NCBI RefSeq assembly: GCF_007995085.1 | Contig: NZ_VOQS01000003.1 | Span: 2,294,001 to 2,358,000, forward strand | From: Paraburkholderia azotifigens | Lineage (GTDB): Bacteria; Pseudomonadota; Gammaproteobacteria; Burkholderiales; Burkholderiaceae | Direction: 5' to 3' | Length of the DNA stretch: 64,000 nt | In this document: positions 1 through 8,750 of the stretch, one piece after another | Numbering within the stretch: position 1 is the stretch's first letter | Layout of the letters: each line of letters opens with the position of its first letter | Translations under genes and position numbers: made by a program | Notes under the pieces: model-generated | What the model was told of the DNA's origin: nothing | Database searches by the model: none | The model's input: the letters and a program-made list of their open reading frames with translations, nothing else

Positions 1-1151
1 ACACGCGCTTGCCCGATAGCCTGTGGGGCGACCTGAACGGCCAGCTTGCCGCGCTCGAACTCGGTGCACGCCGCCTGAACGATCTGCTTGGCGACTACGG
101 CGACAGCGTCGTGCTTGAATCGCTCGCGCTGTTGCGCGAACGGGCGGTCAAGTTGATGCGTTCGCACGTGGCAGCGCTGCCCGATGGCGACTACATGTTC
201 GAAGACATGCTGGATAACGACGGCGTGCGCGACGAGCCGCTGAAGATCGCCTTATGCATGCGCGTTGCGGGCGACACGCTGACACTCGATTTCACCGGCA
301 CGTCGCCGGCTTGCGCCGGACCTGTGAACATCTCGCGGGCCACGGCGATCGCCGCCTGCTATGTCGCGCTCAAGCATCTGTTCCCGGACGTGCCCGCGAA
401 TGCGGGCGTGCTCGACGCCGTGTCGTTCGTATTGCCGGATGGGCTCGTGATCTCGGCCGACCGGCCGCGTCCCGTCGGCGGCTATACGGAAACGATCTTG
501 CGCATGATCGACGTGATTTTTTGTGCGATGGCCCAGGCCGCGCCGGAACTCGCGATGGCGCAGGCTTACGGGACGATCAACGCGCTCTCGATCGCCGGTC
601 ATCGCAGCGGCGGCGCACGCAAAGGTCAGCGCTGGGTGATGTTCAGCTTTTTCGGCGGCGGTCACGGCGGACATTCGCAAGGCGACGGCCTGAGCCACGG
701 CAACGCGCCGATTTCGACCGCGACGATCCCGCCGCTGGAAATTCTGGAGGCCGCCTATCCGGTGCGCTTCACGCAATGGGCGTTACGTCCCGATTCGGGC
801 GGTGACGGCACCTATCGTGGCGGGCTGGGCGCGATCTATGAAATCGAACTGCTCGAAGACGAAGCGGAAGCGTTCATCTTCGGCGAGCGCGGACGCTCCG
901 CGCCGCAAGGCATCGCGGGCGGCGCGGCGTCGGTGCGCAACGTGTTCCGCTATCAGCAGGATGGCGAATGGCACACGCCGCCGATGGCGTCGAAAATGCT
1001 CGGCATCCGCCTGAAGCGCGGCGAACGCGTGCGGCTGGAAACGCCCGGCGGGGGCGGCTACGGCGCGCCGTCGGAACGATCGGATGCGGCACGCGAACAC
1101 GACCGCGCGATGGGTTATGTCACGATGGATATGAAGGAGCAACAAGCATGA
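1..1151 (+). CDS. hyuB: Hydantoinase B/oxoprolinase family protein, 5' end outside window
   Basis: The reading frame is open from base 3, so the true start lies upstream of the window; about 383 codons remain of a family usually near 550-600 residues. The protein resembles the B subunit of N-methylhydantoinase/5-oxoprolinase/acetone carboxylase-like enzymes, with the family's Gly- and His-rich stretches (FFGGGHGGHSQGDG; PDSGGDGTYRGGLG) and the C-terminal TPGGGGYG motif. These ATP-dependent enzymes open cyclic amides such as hydantoins or 5-oxoproline. Its stop overlaps the start of the A subunit by an ATGA, which indicates translational coupling. The exact substrate cannot be told from sequence. 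Confidence 0.9.
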   Translation, partial: TRLPDSLWGDLNGQLAALELGARRLNDLLGDYGDSVVLESLALLRERAVKLMRSHVAALPDGDYMFEDMLDNDGVRDEPLKIALCMRVAGDTLTLDFTGTSPACAGPVNISRATAIAACYVALKHLFPDVPANAGVLDAVSFVLPDGLVISADRPRPVGGYTETILRMIDVIFCAMAQAAPELAMAQAYGTINALSIAGHRSGGARKGQRWVMFSFFGGGHGGHSQGDGLSHGNAPISTATIPPLEILEAAYPVRFTQWALRPDSGGDGTYRGGLGAIYEIELLEDEAEAFIFGERGRSAPQGIAGGAASVRNVFRYQQDGEWHTPPMASKMLGIRLKRGERVRLETPGGGGYGAPSERSDAAREHDRAMGYVTMDMKEQQA

Positions 1152-3220
1152 ACGATGCGGCACACGGTTCTCTCGTCGTCGGCGTCGACGTGGGTGGCAC
1201 GTTCACCGACCTGTTCGTCCTCTACGAAGCCGCCGGCACCGCGCGCGTGGTCAAGGTGCCGTCGACACGGGGCGAAGAAGCGCGCGGTTTCATGAACGGC
1301 ATCGAACGCATCGGCGACGAAGGCGAAGGGCATGGCGGCGCGCGTGCGATTGCGACGGTCGTGCATGGCACGACGGTCGGCACCAATGCGCTGCTCGAAC
1401 GAAAGGTGGCCCGCACCGGCATCATCACGACGGAAGGTTTTCGCGACGTGCTCGAAATGCGGCGCCGCGACCGGCCGCGCACCTGGGGCTTGCGCGGGAC
1501 GTTCGAGCCGGTCGTGCCACGCGATCTGCGACTCGAAGTGAGCGAGCGCGTGCTGGCCGACGGCACGTTGCATACACCCGTGGACATCGCTCAGGTCGAG
1601 GCCGCCGCGCGCGCGTTGCTCGAACGCGGCTGCGAGGCCGTGTGCGTGTTCTTCGTCAATGCCTACGCGAATTCTGTCAATGAAGTGCACGCAGTGGCGG
1701 CGGTGCGCGCGATCTGGCCCAACGCGAACGTCACGGCGGCGACCGAAGTGTTGCCCGAGATCCGCGAGTTCGAACGATGCTCGACGGCCACGCTGAACGC
1801 GTCGTTGCAGCCCGTCGTAGGCAGCTATCTGACGCGTCTCGAGAGCGATCTGAAAGCGCATGGATTCGGCGGCGAATTGCTGGTGGTGCAGAGCAATGGC
1901 GGGATCATGTCGCGCCAGACCGCGTGCGATGTGCCCGTGCGCACGGCGTTGTCCGGCCCGGCTGCGGGCGTGATCGCCTGTGCCGCGATCGGACGTGCCG
2001 CGGGCTTTCCGAATCTGGTGACGGGCGACATGGGCGGCACATCGTTCGATGTGTCGCTGGTTGCGGGCGGTGAAGCGTCGTTGTCCGCGCAGACCTCGAT
2101 CGATTTCGGCATGGTAGTGCGCGCGCCGATGATCCAGATCGAGACGATCGGCGCGGGCGGCGGCTCGATTGCATCGGTCGATGCGGGCGGCCTGCTGCAG
2201 GTCGGCCCCGAGTCCGCCGGCAGCGTGCCAGGCCCGGCGTGCTACGGACGCGGCAACATGCGCCCGACCGTCACCGATGCCAACGTGCTGCTCGGTCGGA
2301 TAGCAGCCGATCGTCCGCTGGGCGGCGGGCTTCTGTCACGGATGGACGCCGGCAAGTCGCGCGAGGCGATCGACATGCACGTCGCTGCGCCGCTAGGACT
2401 CGATGCGTATGCCGCAGCCGAAGCGATCCTGACGGTGGCGAACGCGAAGATGGCGGGTGCGATTCGCCTGGTGTCGATCGAGCGGGGCCATGATCCGCGC
2501 GAGTTTGCCTATATGCCGTTCGGCGGCGGCGGCGCGCTGCACGTGTGCGCGATGATGCGCGAAGTCGGCACCACGACGGGCATCGTGCCGCGTTTTCCGG
2601 GCGTGACGTCGGCGATCGGCTGCGTGATTGCCGATATGCGCCACGACGCCGTGCAGACGCTGAACAGGGGGCTGGCCGAACTCGATATCGACGATCTGCG
2701 TGCCCGCGTCGCGGGCATGGCCGACGCGTGCCAGGAGCGGCTCGATTCGGCGGGCGTCGCCTTCGAAGCGGTGCGCGAGAACGTCGAACTGGACATGCTG
2801 TACGTCGGCCAGAGCCATACGGTTCGCGTCGAAGTGCAGCGCGACGCGCTCGATCGTGCGGCGATCGGCGCCGCGTTCGAAGCCGCGTACCGCACGGCGT
2901 TCGGGCGCGCGCTGGACGGCATTCCCGTGCGCATCATGAACCTCCGCTATGCGCGCATCGGTGTCCGGCCCAAGTTCGATCTGGCCGTGCTGGCACCGAA
3001 GGCCACGACGATGCCGGCCTCGCCCGGCACGCAAGCGGTATTTCATGACGGCCAGTGGTGGGACGCCGTGCGCCATGCACGCCTCGACTTGCCGGTGGGC
3101 GCAACGGTGGACGGTCCCGCGATCCTCGAACAGGCCGATACCACGATCTGGCTCGAACCCGGTTTCAGCGGTCGGGTCGACCCATTGGGTAATCTGCTGA
3201 TCACGCGCCGCACGACCTGA
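1148..3220 (+). CDS. hyuA: Hydantoinase A/oxoprolinase family protein
   Basis: 690 residues. The N-terminus carries the actin-like ATPase phosphate loop VGVDVGGTFTDLF, followed by VVHGTTVGTNALLERK and the central GDMGGTSFDVSL motif, all typical of HyuA/oxoprolinase A subunits, which drive ATP-dependent opening of a cyclic amide with the B subunit. The chosen ATG overlaps the hyuB stop (ATGA) and gives the family-like N-terminus; a longer in-frame version would start inside hyuB and is rejected. Operon partners downstream are a cysteine hydrolase (9-bp gap) and a PEP-mutase/isocitrate-lyase family enzyme, suggesting ring opening followed by amide hydrolysis and C-C cleavage. Confidence 0.93.
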   Translation: MNDAAHGSLVVGVDVGGTFTDLFVLYEAAGTARVVKVPSTRGEEARGFMNGIERIGDEGEGHGGARAIATVVHGTTVGTNALLERKVARTGIITTEGFRDVLEMRRRDRPRTWGLRGTFEPVVPRDLRLEVSERVLADGTLHTPVDIAQVEAAARALLERGCEAVCVFFVNAYANSVNEVHAVAAVRAIWPNANVTAATEVLPEIREFERCSTATLNASLQPVVGSYLTRLESDLKAHGFGGELLVVQSNGGIMSRQTACDVPVRTALSGPAAGVIACAAIGRAAGFPNLVTGDMGGTSFDVSLVAGGEASLSAQTSIDFGMVVRAPMIQIETIGAGGGSIASVDAGGLLQVGPESAGSVPGPACYGRGNMRPTVTDANVLLGRIAADRPLGGGLLSRMDAGKSREAIDMHVAAPLGLDAYAAAEAILTVANAKMAGAIRLVSIERGHDPREFAYMPFGGGGALHVCAMMREVGTTTGIVPRFPGVTSAIGCVIADMRHDAVQTLNRGLAELDIDDLRARVAGMADACQERLDSAGVAFEAVRENVELDMLYVGQSHTVRVEVQRDALDRAAIGAAFEAAYRTAFGRALDGIPVRIMNLRYARIGVRPKFDLAVLAPKATTMPASPGTQAVFHDGQWWDAVRHARLDLPVGATVDGPAILEQADTTIWLEPGFSGRVDPLGNLLITRRTT

Positions 3221-3229
3221 GAGATACGC

Positions 3230-3850
3230 ATGATGACTTCCGGCACGCAACTCGATCCACGACAGACCGCGCTCATCATCGTCGATCTGCAAAACGACTT
3301 TGTGAGCGAAGGCGGCGCCTATCATCGCGGCGGCGCGGCGTCCGACGCGGCGCGCGCATTGCCGCTGCGCGTGGCGCCCGTGGCTCGCGTGCTCAAGCAA
3401 CGAGGCGGCTTTGTCGCGGCAAGCCAGTTCACGTTATGGCCCGACGCCCAGGGTGAGCCGATGATCTCGCCGCATCTCAGGCAACTGCGCCCGTTCCTGC
3501 GTCGAGGTGACTTTGTCGCTGGGTCGAACGGTCACGCGACGGTCGCCGCACTCGACGATATGGTCGATGTGTCGGTGTGGAAAGTCGCGTATTCCGCGTT
3601 CTTCAACACGCAGCTCGACTGGGTGTTGCGTCGCGCGGGCATCGAGGTCGTGGCGATCTGCGGCATCGTCACCAACGGCGGCGTGGCGAGCACCGCGCGC
3701 GACGCGCATATGCGCGACTATCGCGTGCTCGTTTTGGGCGACGGTTGCGCGGCATCGACGCAAGCAGCGCACGACGCGGCGCTTGCCGATCTTTGCACGG
3801 TCGGCGAGGTGACGACGTGCGAGGCTTTCCAGGGACGCCTTGGCGCCTGA
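3230..3850 (+). CDS. Isochorismatase-family cysteine hydrolase (probable amidase)
   Basis: 206 residues, the usual size for the family. The catalytic triad can be placed at Asp19 (IIVDLQNDF), Lys118 (SVWKVAYSAFF) and Cys144 (CGIVTNGGV), as in N-carbamoylsarcosine amidase, nicotinamidase-like and maleamate amidohydrolases. The start has two adjacent ATGs behind a GAGAGA ribosome site, 9 bp after hyuA. In this operon it most plausibly hydrolyses the carbamoyl or amide product made by the HyuAB ring-opening enzyme; that role is inference. It is not an isochorismatase by context, as no siderophore genes are nearby. Confidence 0.85.
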   Translation: MMTSGTQLDPRQTALIIVDLQNDFVSEGGAYHRGGAASDAARALPLRVAPVARVLKQRGGFVAASQFTLWPDAQGEPMISPHLRQLRPFLRRGDFVAGSNGHATVAALDDMVDVSVWKVAYSAFFNTQLDWVLRRAGIEVVAICGIVTNGGVASTARDAHMRDYRVLVLGDGCAASTQAAHDAALADLCTVGEVTTCEAFQGRLGA

Positions 3851-3919
3851 GCAGAAAAGAGGCTGGTTGGTCGCCATGGATGGCGGCGGCATCACCCGAC
3901 CGAAACAGGAGTAGAGACA

Positions 3920-4786
3920 ATGTCGACAAAAGCAAACGGACTTAAGACCATCCTTCAGCAAGGTTCAGTCCTTGCCCCTGGCGTCTTCGACGCATTGACA
4001 GCGTTGATCGCCGAACAGGCTGGCTTCAAGGCGCTGTATCTATCCGGCGCATCGATTGCCTACACGCGGCTTGGCCGCTCGGATGTCGGTCTGACGACGT
4101 CATCCGAAGTCGAAGATACGCTTGCGCGGATTACCGAGCGTGTCGATGTTCCGTTGATCGTCGATGCCGATACGGGCTTCGGCAACGCGTTGAACGTCAA
4201 GCGCACGGTGCGTGGCTTCGAACGCGCGGGCGCGGCCATGATCCAGCTGGAAGATCAGACCTTCCCGAAACGTTGCGGGCATCTGGACGGGAAGTCATTA
4301 ATCCCGGTTGCTGAGATGTGCGGCAAATTGCGTGCGGCAGTCGATGCGCGATCGAACAGCGACACGATGATCCTGGCGCGCACCGATGCAGTGGCCGTCG
4401 AGGGACTGGACGCTGCGCTCGATCGCGCCGAGCAATATCTGGAAGCAGGTGCCGATGCTTTGTTCATTGAAGCGCTGCGCTCGGTCGAACAGATGAAAGG
4501 GGCCTGTGATCGCTTCGCAGGACGGGTTCCATTGCTCGCGAATATGGTCGAGGGCGGTAAAACGCCGGTGCACAGCGTGCAGGCGCTGACGCAACTGGGA
4601 TTTCGCATTGTTATTTTTCCCGGCGGCACGGCCCGCGCGGTCGCGCATACGTTGCAGGGTTATTACGCCAGTCTGCGTGAGACCGGAACGACTGACCCCT
4701 GGAAAGATCGCATGCTCGATTTCGACGGAATCAACGACGTGATCGGGACGCAGGCGTTGATGGCAGAGTCGAAGCTGTACGGTTAA
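3920..4786 (+). CDS. Isocitrate lyase/PEP mutase superfamily enzyme
   Basis: 288 residues, full length for the PrpB/2,3-dimethylmalate lyase/oxaloacetate decarboxylase group. The Mg-binding strand reads VDADTGFGN at 81-89 and the active loop is KRCGH at 117-121, whose Cys119 marks true C-C lyases more than phosphonate mutases. It follows the cysteine hydrolase by 69 bp, with AGGAG plus spacer before the ATG. Methylisocitrate lyase is unlikely because no prpC or acnD genes accompany it; a substituted-malate lyase role after ring opening of a heterocycle fits the context but is not proven. Confidence 0.85.
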   Translation: MSTKANGLKTILQQGSVLAPGVFDALTALIAEQAGFKALYLSGASIAYTRLGRSDVGLTTSSEVEDTLARITERVDVPLIVDADTGFGNALNVKRTVRGFERAGAAMIQLEDQTFPKRCGHLDGKSLIPVAEMCGKLRAAVDARSNSDTMILARTDAVAVEGLDAALDRAEQYLEAGADALFIEALRSVEQMKGACDRFAGRVPLLANMVEGGKTPVHSVQALTQLGFRIVIFPGGTARAVAHTLQGYYASLRETGTTDPWKDRMLDFDGINDVIGTQALMAESKLYG

Positions 4787-4789
4787 AGG

Positions 4790-5730
4790 CGCTCATCGCC
4801 TGCTTGCGGAGATCGCCGCCACCGGCAGACCGTGACGGCGATCGCTTGAAACTGCTGTGCAGATGTACGCCTGACTGTCGTTGCTTTGAAAAAGTGAGGG
4901 ACGGAGTCAGGGGTTCCAGCCTCAGACTTCGCCTTATTTCCTATAGCACTTCCAACTCAACTCGCGCGATTTCGAAATCCTGGTATCAACTGGCGTCGCA
5001 GGGCATTCCAGATGCGGTCACAAACAAGTGGCGAGCTTCAGGTGATGGCACCCAGTTGCCACGGCACGAACTCGTTGTGGCCGTATCCGTGCAACTCGCT
5101 TTTCGACTTTTGCCCGGAAGCGGTCGCTGCCGCCGCAAGGCTTCGATGCCACCCAATGCGGCCGGATCGACTTCGACCACACCGATTCTGATAGATATTT
5201 CGGCATCCATAGCAATCAGCCGGGCGGCAGGATCGATGCGCATGGCGAGGCGACACGCGATCCGGGCGTGCTGTTTGCCGATCCGCCTGGCACGGGATTC
5301 GGCCGCGCCGACCCCTCGGACTGCTGGGGCGCGACCGTCTTCATGACGCTGTACGCGAGGCGCTCACTGGGGGTCTCGCTGGTCGACGGGTCACAAGGGG
5401 TTCGGTCTCGCGTTGCTGATCACGCCACTCACCTGCGCCCACAACCTTTTCGATTCGACGAAGTGATCGGTCCGGAGCCAGTCGCCCGTTCTCGCGCGTG
5501 CAATCAGCTGGACTATGACCAGGTGGCAGAGCAGGTTGACCGTAATTGATCATCGAGTTTGTGCGTCATGGCTACCTCACCACGGAAAGTCTGATATCTC
5601 ACTTTGAGGATATGACGCGGAAGGGCCATTTCATGGAGTTTGGCTTCAGTGGTCTTGATTGACAGTTATTGAAATACGAGAACGTAGAGATATGTTAGAG
5701 ACCAGAGGTGCAGAGCGATTCAGTGTCCGG
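4790..5730. other. About 0.9 kb without an intact gene; coding-like fragments
   Basis: No intact gene is recognised. Two plus-strand stretches look coded: one frame from about 5103 to 5400 (contains IDFDHTDSDRYFGIHSN and LFADPPGTGFG) and another from 5546 to 5662 (contains IIEFVRHGYLTTESLISHFE) that ends in a stop. They are in different frames with stops between them. I do not recognise either family. The stretch adjoins the decayed transporter gene and is probably the remains of one or two older genes. Confidence 0.4.
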
Positions 5731-5733
5731 GAC

Positions 5734-6086
5734 TCAGCGCTGGGTGACGGCGGCGAATGCCACCGCGATCGACAGCGCGATCACGATGGTTGAGTGTCCG
5801 AGCGAGAAGAAGAATCCCACGGCTACGGGCCGTTTGCCGCTTTGCATCAGCTTGCGGGTTGTATTGTCGATTGCGGCGATGTGGTCTGCGTAGACTGCGT
5901 GTCGCAAGCCGAATGTGTAAGCGAGCAATGCGGTCCCGGGCAGTGCCGGGCGGCCGTGCAGTGCAGTCAGTGCCCGGATCCAGACGCCGACATGGCGGCA
6001 ATGAGCAATGAAAAGATTCCGACGATCTTGCCGCGTAGCGCGTGTGGTCTGTCATCGACCAGATTGGAAAGGAAACGCTGTTGCAT
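5734..6086 (-). pseudogene. hoxN: Truncated, frameshifted nickel/cobalt transporter (NiCoT, HoxN/NixA type)
   Basis: The N-terminus from an ATG at 6086 reads MQQRFLSNLVDDRPHALRG and then falls out of frame near 5960-5970. The frame ending at 5734 continues with LLAYTFGLRHAVYADHIAAI and FFFSLGHSTIVIALSIAVAF, the signature helices of NiCoT permeases. The first His-Asp motif, normally HAVDADH, reads HAVYADH here, so a metal-site Asp is also lost. Only about 100 of roughly 340 residues remain before a stop. The gene is clearly dead, but its cobalamin riboswitch survives directly upstream, which suggests it once imported cobalt. Confidence 0.85.
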
Positions 6087-6154
6087 GAAAGTCCTCGCAT
6101 GCCAGTTGAACCGTCAGGTATGACGGCGTGGGCCGGGCGCACATGTGTCCCGGG

Positions 6155-6310
6155 CGCGGCAGGTCTCCTGGCTTGCGCGTCATGCACCCGATGTCGCCTT
6201 CCCGGTTTCACAGTGGCGTGATGACATCGGACTTCGCGTTCACAGTTGCGGGCACAGCCACGGACTCGGCGGTGGTTCGCCTCACCGTGTTCCCCATAAT
6301 GCCTTGCGGC
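6155..6310 (-). promoter_or_regulatory. Cobalamin (B12) riboswitch
   Basis: Read on the minus strand, the conserved blocks occur in order: GGGAACACGGTG, then CGTGGCTGTGCCCGCAACTG, then GCCACTGTGAAACCGGGAAG, and finally the B12-box AGCCAGGAGACCTGCC near 6158-6173. This matches the classic cobalamin riboswitch core. The motif CCGGGACACATGTGCGCCCGG downstream (about 6130-6152) can form a GC-rich stem and may be part of the expression platform. About 70 bp further is the start of the broken NiCoT transporter. Such riboswitches normally repress cobalt uptake or B12 genes when cobalamin is present; this one now controls no intact gene that I can see. Confidence 0.92.
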
Positions 6311-6505
6311 AGCCGCCGCGGATGCGATTATCCCGTATCAAGCTTGCAGATTGTTCTCGCTGGAGCAGGGAGCAGGTGACGCGGCGGGTGTCGGCTTATG
6401 GGGAATGAGAGTCATCGGGCTGGCAATCGTGGAATGTCGCTTGTGGGTCCGAGGCCGGCCCGATGACCCATCATCGTGAGCGTGATTGCCCTGATAGTGA
6501 GGCAG

Positions 6506-6694
6506 TTATCGCCGCGTACGCGAGCCTACGGCGCTCCGTGTTTTCCAGGTTACGCCGTGCTGCTCAAGGTAGTCTCTGATTAGCTGTCGCACCACCTGAG
6601 ACGGTGTCAGGTCCTGCGCGGCGCAGAGTTTCTCGAAGGCTTCTTTTTTTACAGGGTCGATCAGGACCGTCAGGCGGGCACTTTTCGTTTCCAT
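6506..6694 (-). CDS. Ribbon-helix-helix (CopG/MetJ-like) DNA-binding protein
   Basis: 62 residues. The beta strand SARLTVLIDPVKKEAFEKLC followed by a helix pair (TPSQVVRQLIRDYLEQHG) is the ribbon-helix-helix fold used by small repressors and antitoxins. The ATG is preceded by CCACCATGG-like sequence and an AT-rich stretch (6718-6740, TTAATCAAATTATAATAG) that probably holds the promoter. No toxin gene lies beside it, so it is more likely an orphan regulator than half of a toxin-antitoxin pair. Confidence 0.8.
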   Translation of the reverse strand: METKSARLTVLIDPVKKEAFEKLCAAQDLTPSQVVRQLIRDYLEQHGVTWKTRSAVGSRTRR

Positions 6695-6840
6695 GGTGGT
6701 AGGGACGTTTGGAACATGTTAATCAAATTATAATAGATTGTTCGTCCCCGCCACAGCAATCGATGTCGCCGTGCTCAAACGTCACCGGGATCAAGGTGCG
6801 CAGGTGGCGGTCCTGGCCGTCCAAAGGCACAGCAGCGGTG

Positions 6841-7068
6841 TCAGGTTTGCGCCCGGTCAAGGAGAAAATTTCGTCCCGCCTGAGTGAGCGACGTGGCTCC
6901 CCGCCCATTCTCCGAGACGGAGACGAGGCCGGCACGAATCAGTTCGTGCGTCACGGACCAGCTCAACGCCGGCGTATCGCGGCCGTAGCGCGGCTGGGAA
7001 AGGCGCTCGAGCGCCCAGATCGCGGCGTGGCTCAATGCGGCAGGTTGGACGTCAATGGGCTCGGTCAT
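6841..7068 (-). CDS. Small hypothetical protein, possibly winged-helix
   Basis: 75 residues with a strong ribosome site (AAGGAGGAGATATG), so the reading frame is very likely real. The sequence (AIWALERLSQ..., VTHELIRAGLVSVSENG, TSLTQAGRNFLL) has the helix-helix-wing rhythm of small winged-helix proteins, but I do not recognise a named family. It follows the spermidine-synthase-like gene by 68 bp on the same strand and may be the last gene of that operon. Confidence 0.65.
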   Translation of the reverse strand: MTEPIDVQPAALSHAAIWALERLSQPRYGRDTPALSWSVTHELIRAGLVSVSENGRGATSLTQAGRNFLLDRAQT

Positions 7069-7136
7069 ATCTCCTCCTTGTAACGATGCGGCTTGCGTTC
7101 GGGACGCGGGTGAATCGGGTTTTGCGAAAGGTTTGT

Positions 7137-7958
7137 TCAGGTTCCCGCGTTGGCAGCGCGCTCGTCCCAGTCGAGGCTTTTGCCGTACTCGATCCGTATT
7201 GCGGTTTCCTGTAAATTTAAAGGGTGCACGGTTTCAAGCACGCGCGCCCGCACAAGAGATTCATCCCGCGACAAACCTGCGGTCCGTCCCTTCCAGGCAA
7301 AAGCGATGACGTTATCGAGGCTGTCTTCTGCGGGCGCCAGAACGACTGCGTCGTTGAACGCATCCCTGACGGAACGAAGGCTGCGGCGGAAACCCGGATC
7401 GCTGATCATCAGATTGGCGACGAGCAGACCGCTATCAGCCAACTGGCGACGACACGCCGTATAGAACGCTCTGCTGCACAGTTCCGGAGCCATACCGTCT
7501 GCATTGAATCCATCAACGAGAAGGACGTCGGGACGGTGTTCGGAGGAAGTGACGTAGTGCGCACCATCCGCACAGATCACCTCGAACCGCTCGTCGTTCG
7601 GTGGTATCTGGAATCGCGAGCGCAGCGCGACCACTTCCGGATTGATTTCGACGACAGTGATGGCGGCATCCGGCAGATAACGATAGCAATACTTCGGAAG
7701 CGAGCCGCCACCCAGGCCGATGATCGAAATGCGGCGGGGTAAGGGCTGGAATAGCACGAAGCCCATCATCGTGCGCGTGTAGCCCAAAGCCAGAGCGTAC
7801 GGGTCGTGCGCAAACATGCAACTTTGCACACCCGTTGCGTCGAACTGCAGCGCGACGAGGCCGTCGCTGTGCACAAGCAACGGTCGCGTAGGGCGGTGGT
7901 GTGCCTGACTGAGGAAGCTTCCGCGATCGCTGGTGAGGCTGCCGGGTACTTCCGTCAT
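7137..7958 (-). CDS. Spermidine synthase-like (SpeE-type) protein
   Basis: 273 residues. The Rossmann SAM/dcSAM site reads IIGLGGGSLPKY (79-90) with an acidic residue at strand 2 (VVEINPEV), followed by VICADGAHYV and VLLVDGFNADG, as in polyamine synthases. It lacks the membrane N-terminus of some SpeE-like fusion proteins. The start ATG overlaps the stop of the HPr-like gene by ATGA, so the two are translationally coupled. Many such stand-alone proteins are methyltransferase-fold enzymes of unknown substrate, so true spermidine synthesis is not assured. Confidence 0.85.
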   Translation of the reverse strand: MTEVPGSLTSDRGSFLSQAHHRPTRPLLVHSDGLVALQFDATGVQSCMFAHDPYALALGYTRTMMGFVLFQPLPRRISIIGLGGGSLPKYCYRYLPDAAITVVEINPEVVALRSRFQIPPNDERFEVICADGAHYVTSSEHRPDVLLVDGFNADGMAPELCSRAFYTACRRQLADSGLLVANLMISDPGFRRSLRSVRDAFNDAVVLAPAEDSLDNVIAFAWKGRTAGLSRDESLVRARVLETVHPLNLQETAIRIEYGKSLDWDERAANAGT

Positions 7959-8248
7959 TGGATGTGCGACGACGCGTCCTGTGTTGATCTGTTCCCTGAT
8001 GCGCGCAGCACATCAGAAAGTATCCGCACCGCTGCACATTCATCCGGTCCTGTCGCCAGGATTCTGACGGGTGTGTCCCGTCTGGCCCGAAGCGACATGA
8101 CGGACATGACATCCTTGCCATTGACCGTGCGGCCATTTGCCACACAAACGATGTCGCTGGAAAATGCGGATGCCGCCAGCGCAAACCTCGCCGCTTCCTG
8201 CGCGTCGAGTCCCCGGTGATTTTCCACCCCGGTCAGCACGTCTACCAC
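7955..8248 (-). CDS. HPr-like phosphocarrier-fold protein lacking both phosphorylation sites
   Basis: 97 residues from a GTG with AGGAG 7 bases upstream; an ATG at 8368 would overlap the previous gene by 65 bp and is rejected. The fold matches HPr: NHRGLDAQEAARFALAASAF aligns with the loop normally reading GLHARPA, and NGRTVNGKDVMSVMSLRA aligns with the NGK-VNAKSIMGVMSL region. The PTS His15 is Asp here, its Arg and Pro neighbours are Gln and Glu, and the regulatory Ser46 position is also Asp. It therefore cannot be a normal PTS carrier; a Crh-like or binding role is inferred. Coupled to the SpeE-like gene. Confidence 0.82.
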   Translation of the reverse strand: MVDVLTGVENHRGLDAQEAARFALAASAFSSDIVCVANGRTVNGKDVMSVMSLRARRDTPVRILATGPDECAAVRILSDVLRASGNRSTQDASSHIQ

Positions 8249-8303
8249 CTCGTCTCTCCTGTATGCCTGTCCATCGCTCCCGTCTGAAGCGATCCGCCTG
8301 AAT

Positions 8304-8750
8304 TCAATGCAGATGTCGTCCGACAATGTCCGCGAGGAAATCCCGCAACTGTTCGTCCCATGCGCCACTGTCCAATGTCACGTTGGCGGTTCCCCCGAGG
8401 CGCATGCTGGCGTCAAGGTAGACCGCGCGCAAGGCTCGGGGCTGCAGCGGCCTGCGAAAGAACCGCCCGTCGCCGTCGAGGAACAGACACATCTTTCCCC
8501 GATACCGGGCTCCGCATATCGACATGGCGTCGAAAACGTGACGCGCCGACGCCTTCGGATAAACGAAGATGACACTGATTCCGTGGGCTTCGAGCCGGTC
8601 GCACATCTCCGAGAACCGATATAGCATCTGAAATCCGCGTTCTCCTGCCGTGCCGACGCCGACCACAATCACGCCGCGATCACCCATCACATCCCGCACA
8701 AGACGGCATGAATGGTCGTAAGACAACAGCGAAGCGCTCGGGTCAATCAC
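8304..8750 (-). CDS. Hypothetical protein, thioredoxin-fold-like, GTG start
   Basis: 148 residues from GTG at 8750 with AAGGA eight bases upstream. The order of strands (GVIVVGVGT, SVIFVYPKA, MCLFLDGDGRFF, RAVYLDAS) resembles a redoxin/peroxiredoxin core, but no CxxC or peroxidatic Cys is in the expected place, so catalytic redox function is doubtful. It is the first gene of the minus-strand group that continues with the HPr-like and SpeE-like genes (55-bp gap). A palindrome lies 121 bp upstream of its start. No named family recognised. Confidence 0.6.
   Translation of the reverse strand: MIDPSASLLSYDHSCRLVRDVMGDRGVIVVGVGTAGERGFQMLYRFSEMCDRLEAHGISVIFVYPKASARHVFDAMSICGARYRGKMCLFLDGDGRFFRRPLQPRALRAVYLDASMRLGGTANVTLDSGAWDEQLRDFLADIVGRHLH

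Noticed and set aside
2393..3400. 335-codon minus-strand frame over hyuA
   Set aside because: Arg/His-rich shadow of a recognised gene; no ribosome site or family.
6506..6694. Antitoxin of a toxin-antitoxin pair
   Set aside because: No adjacent small toxin gene on either side.
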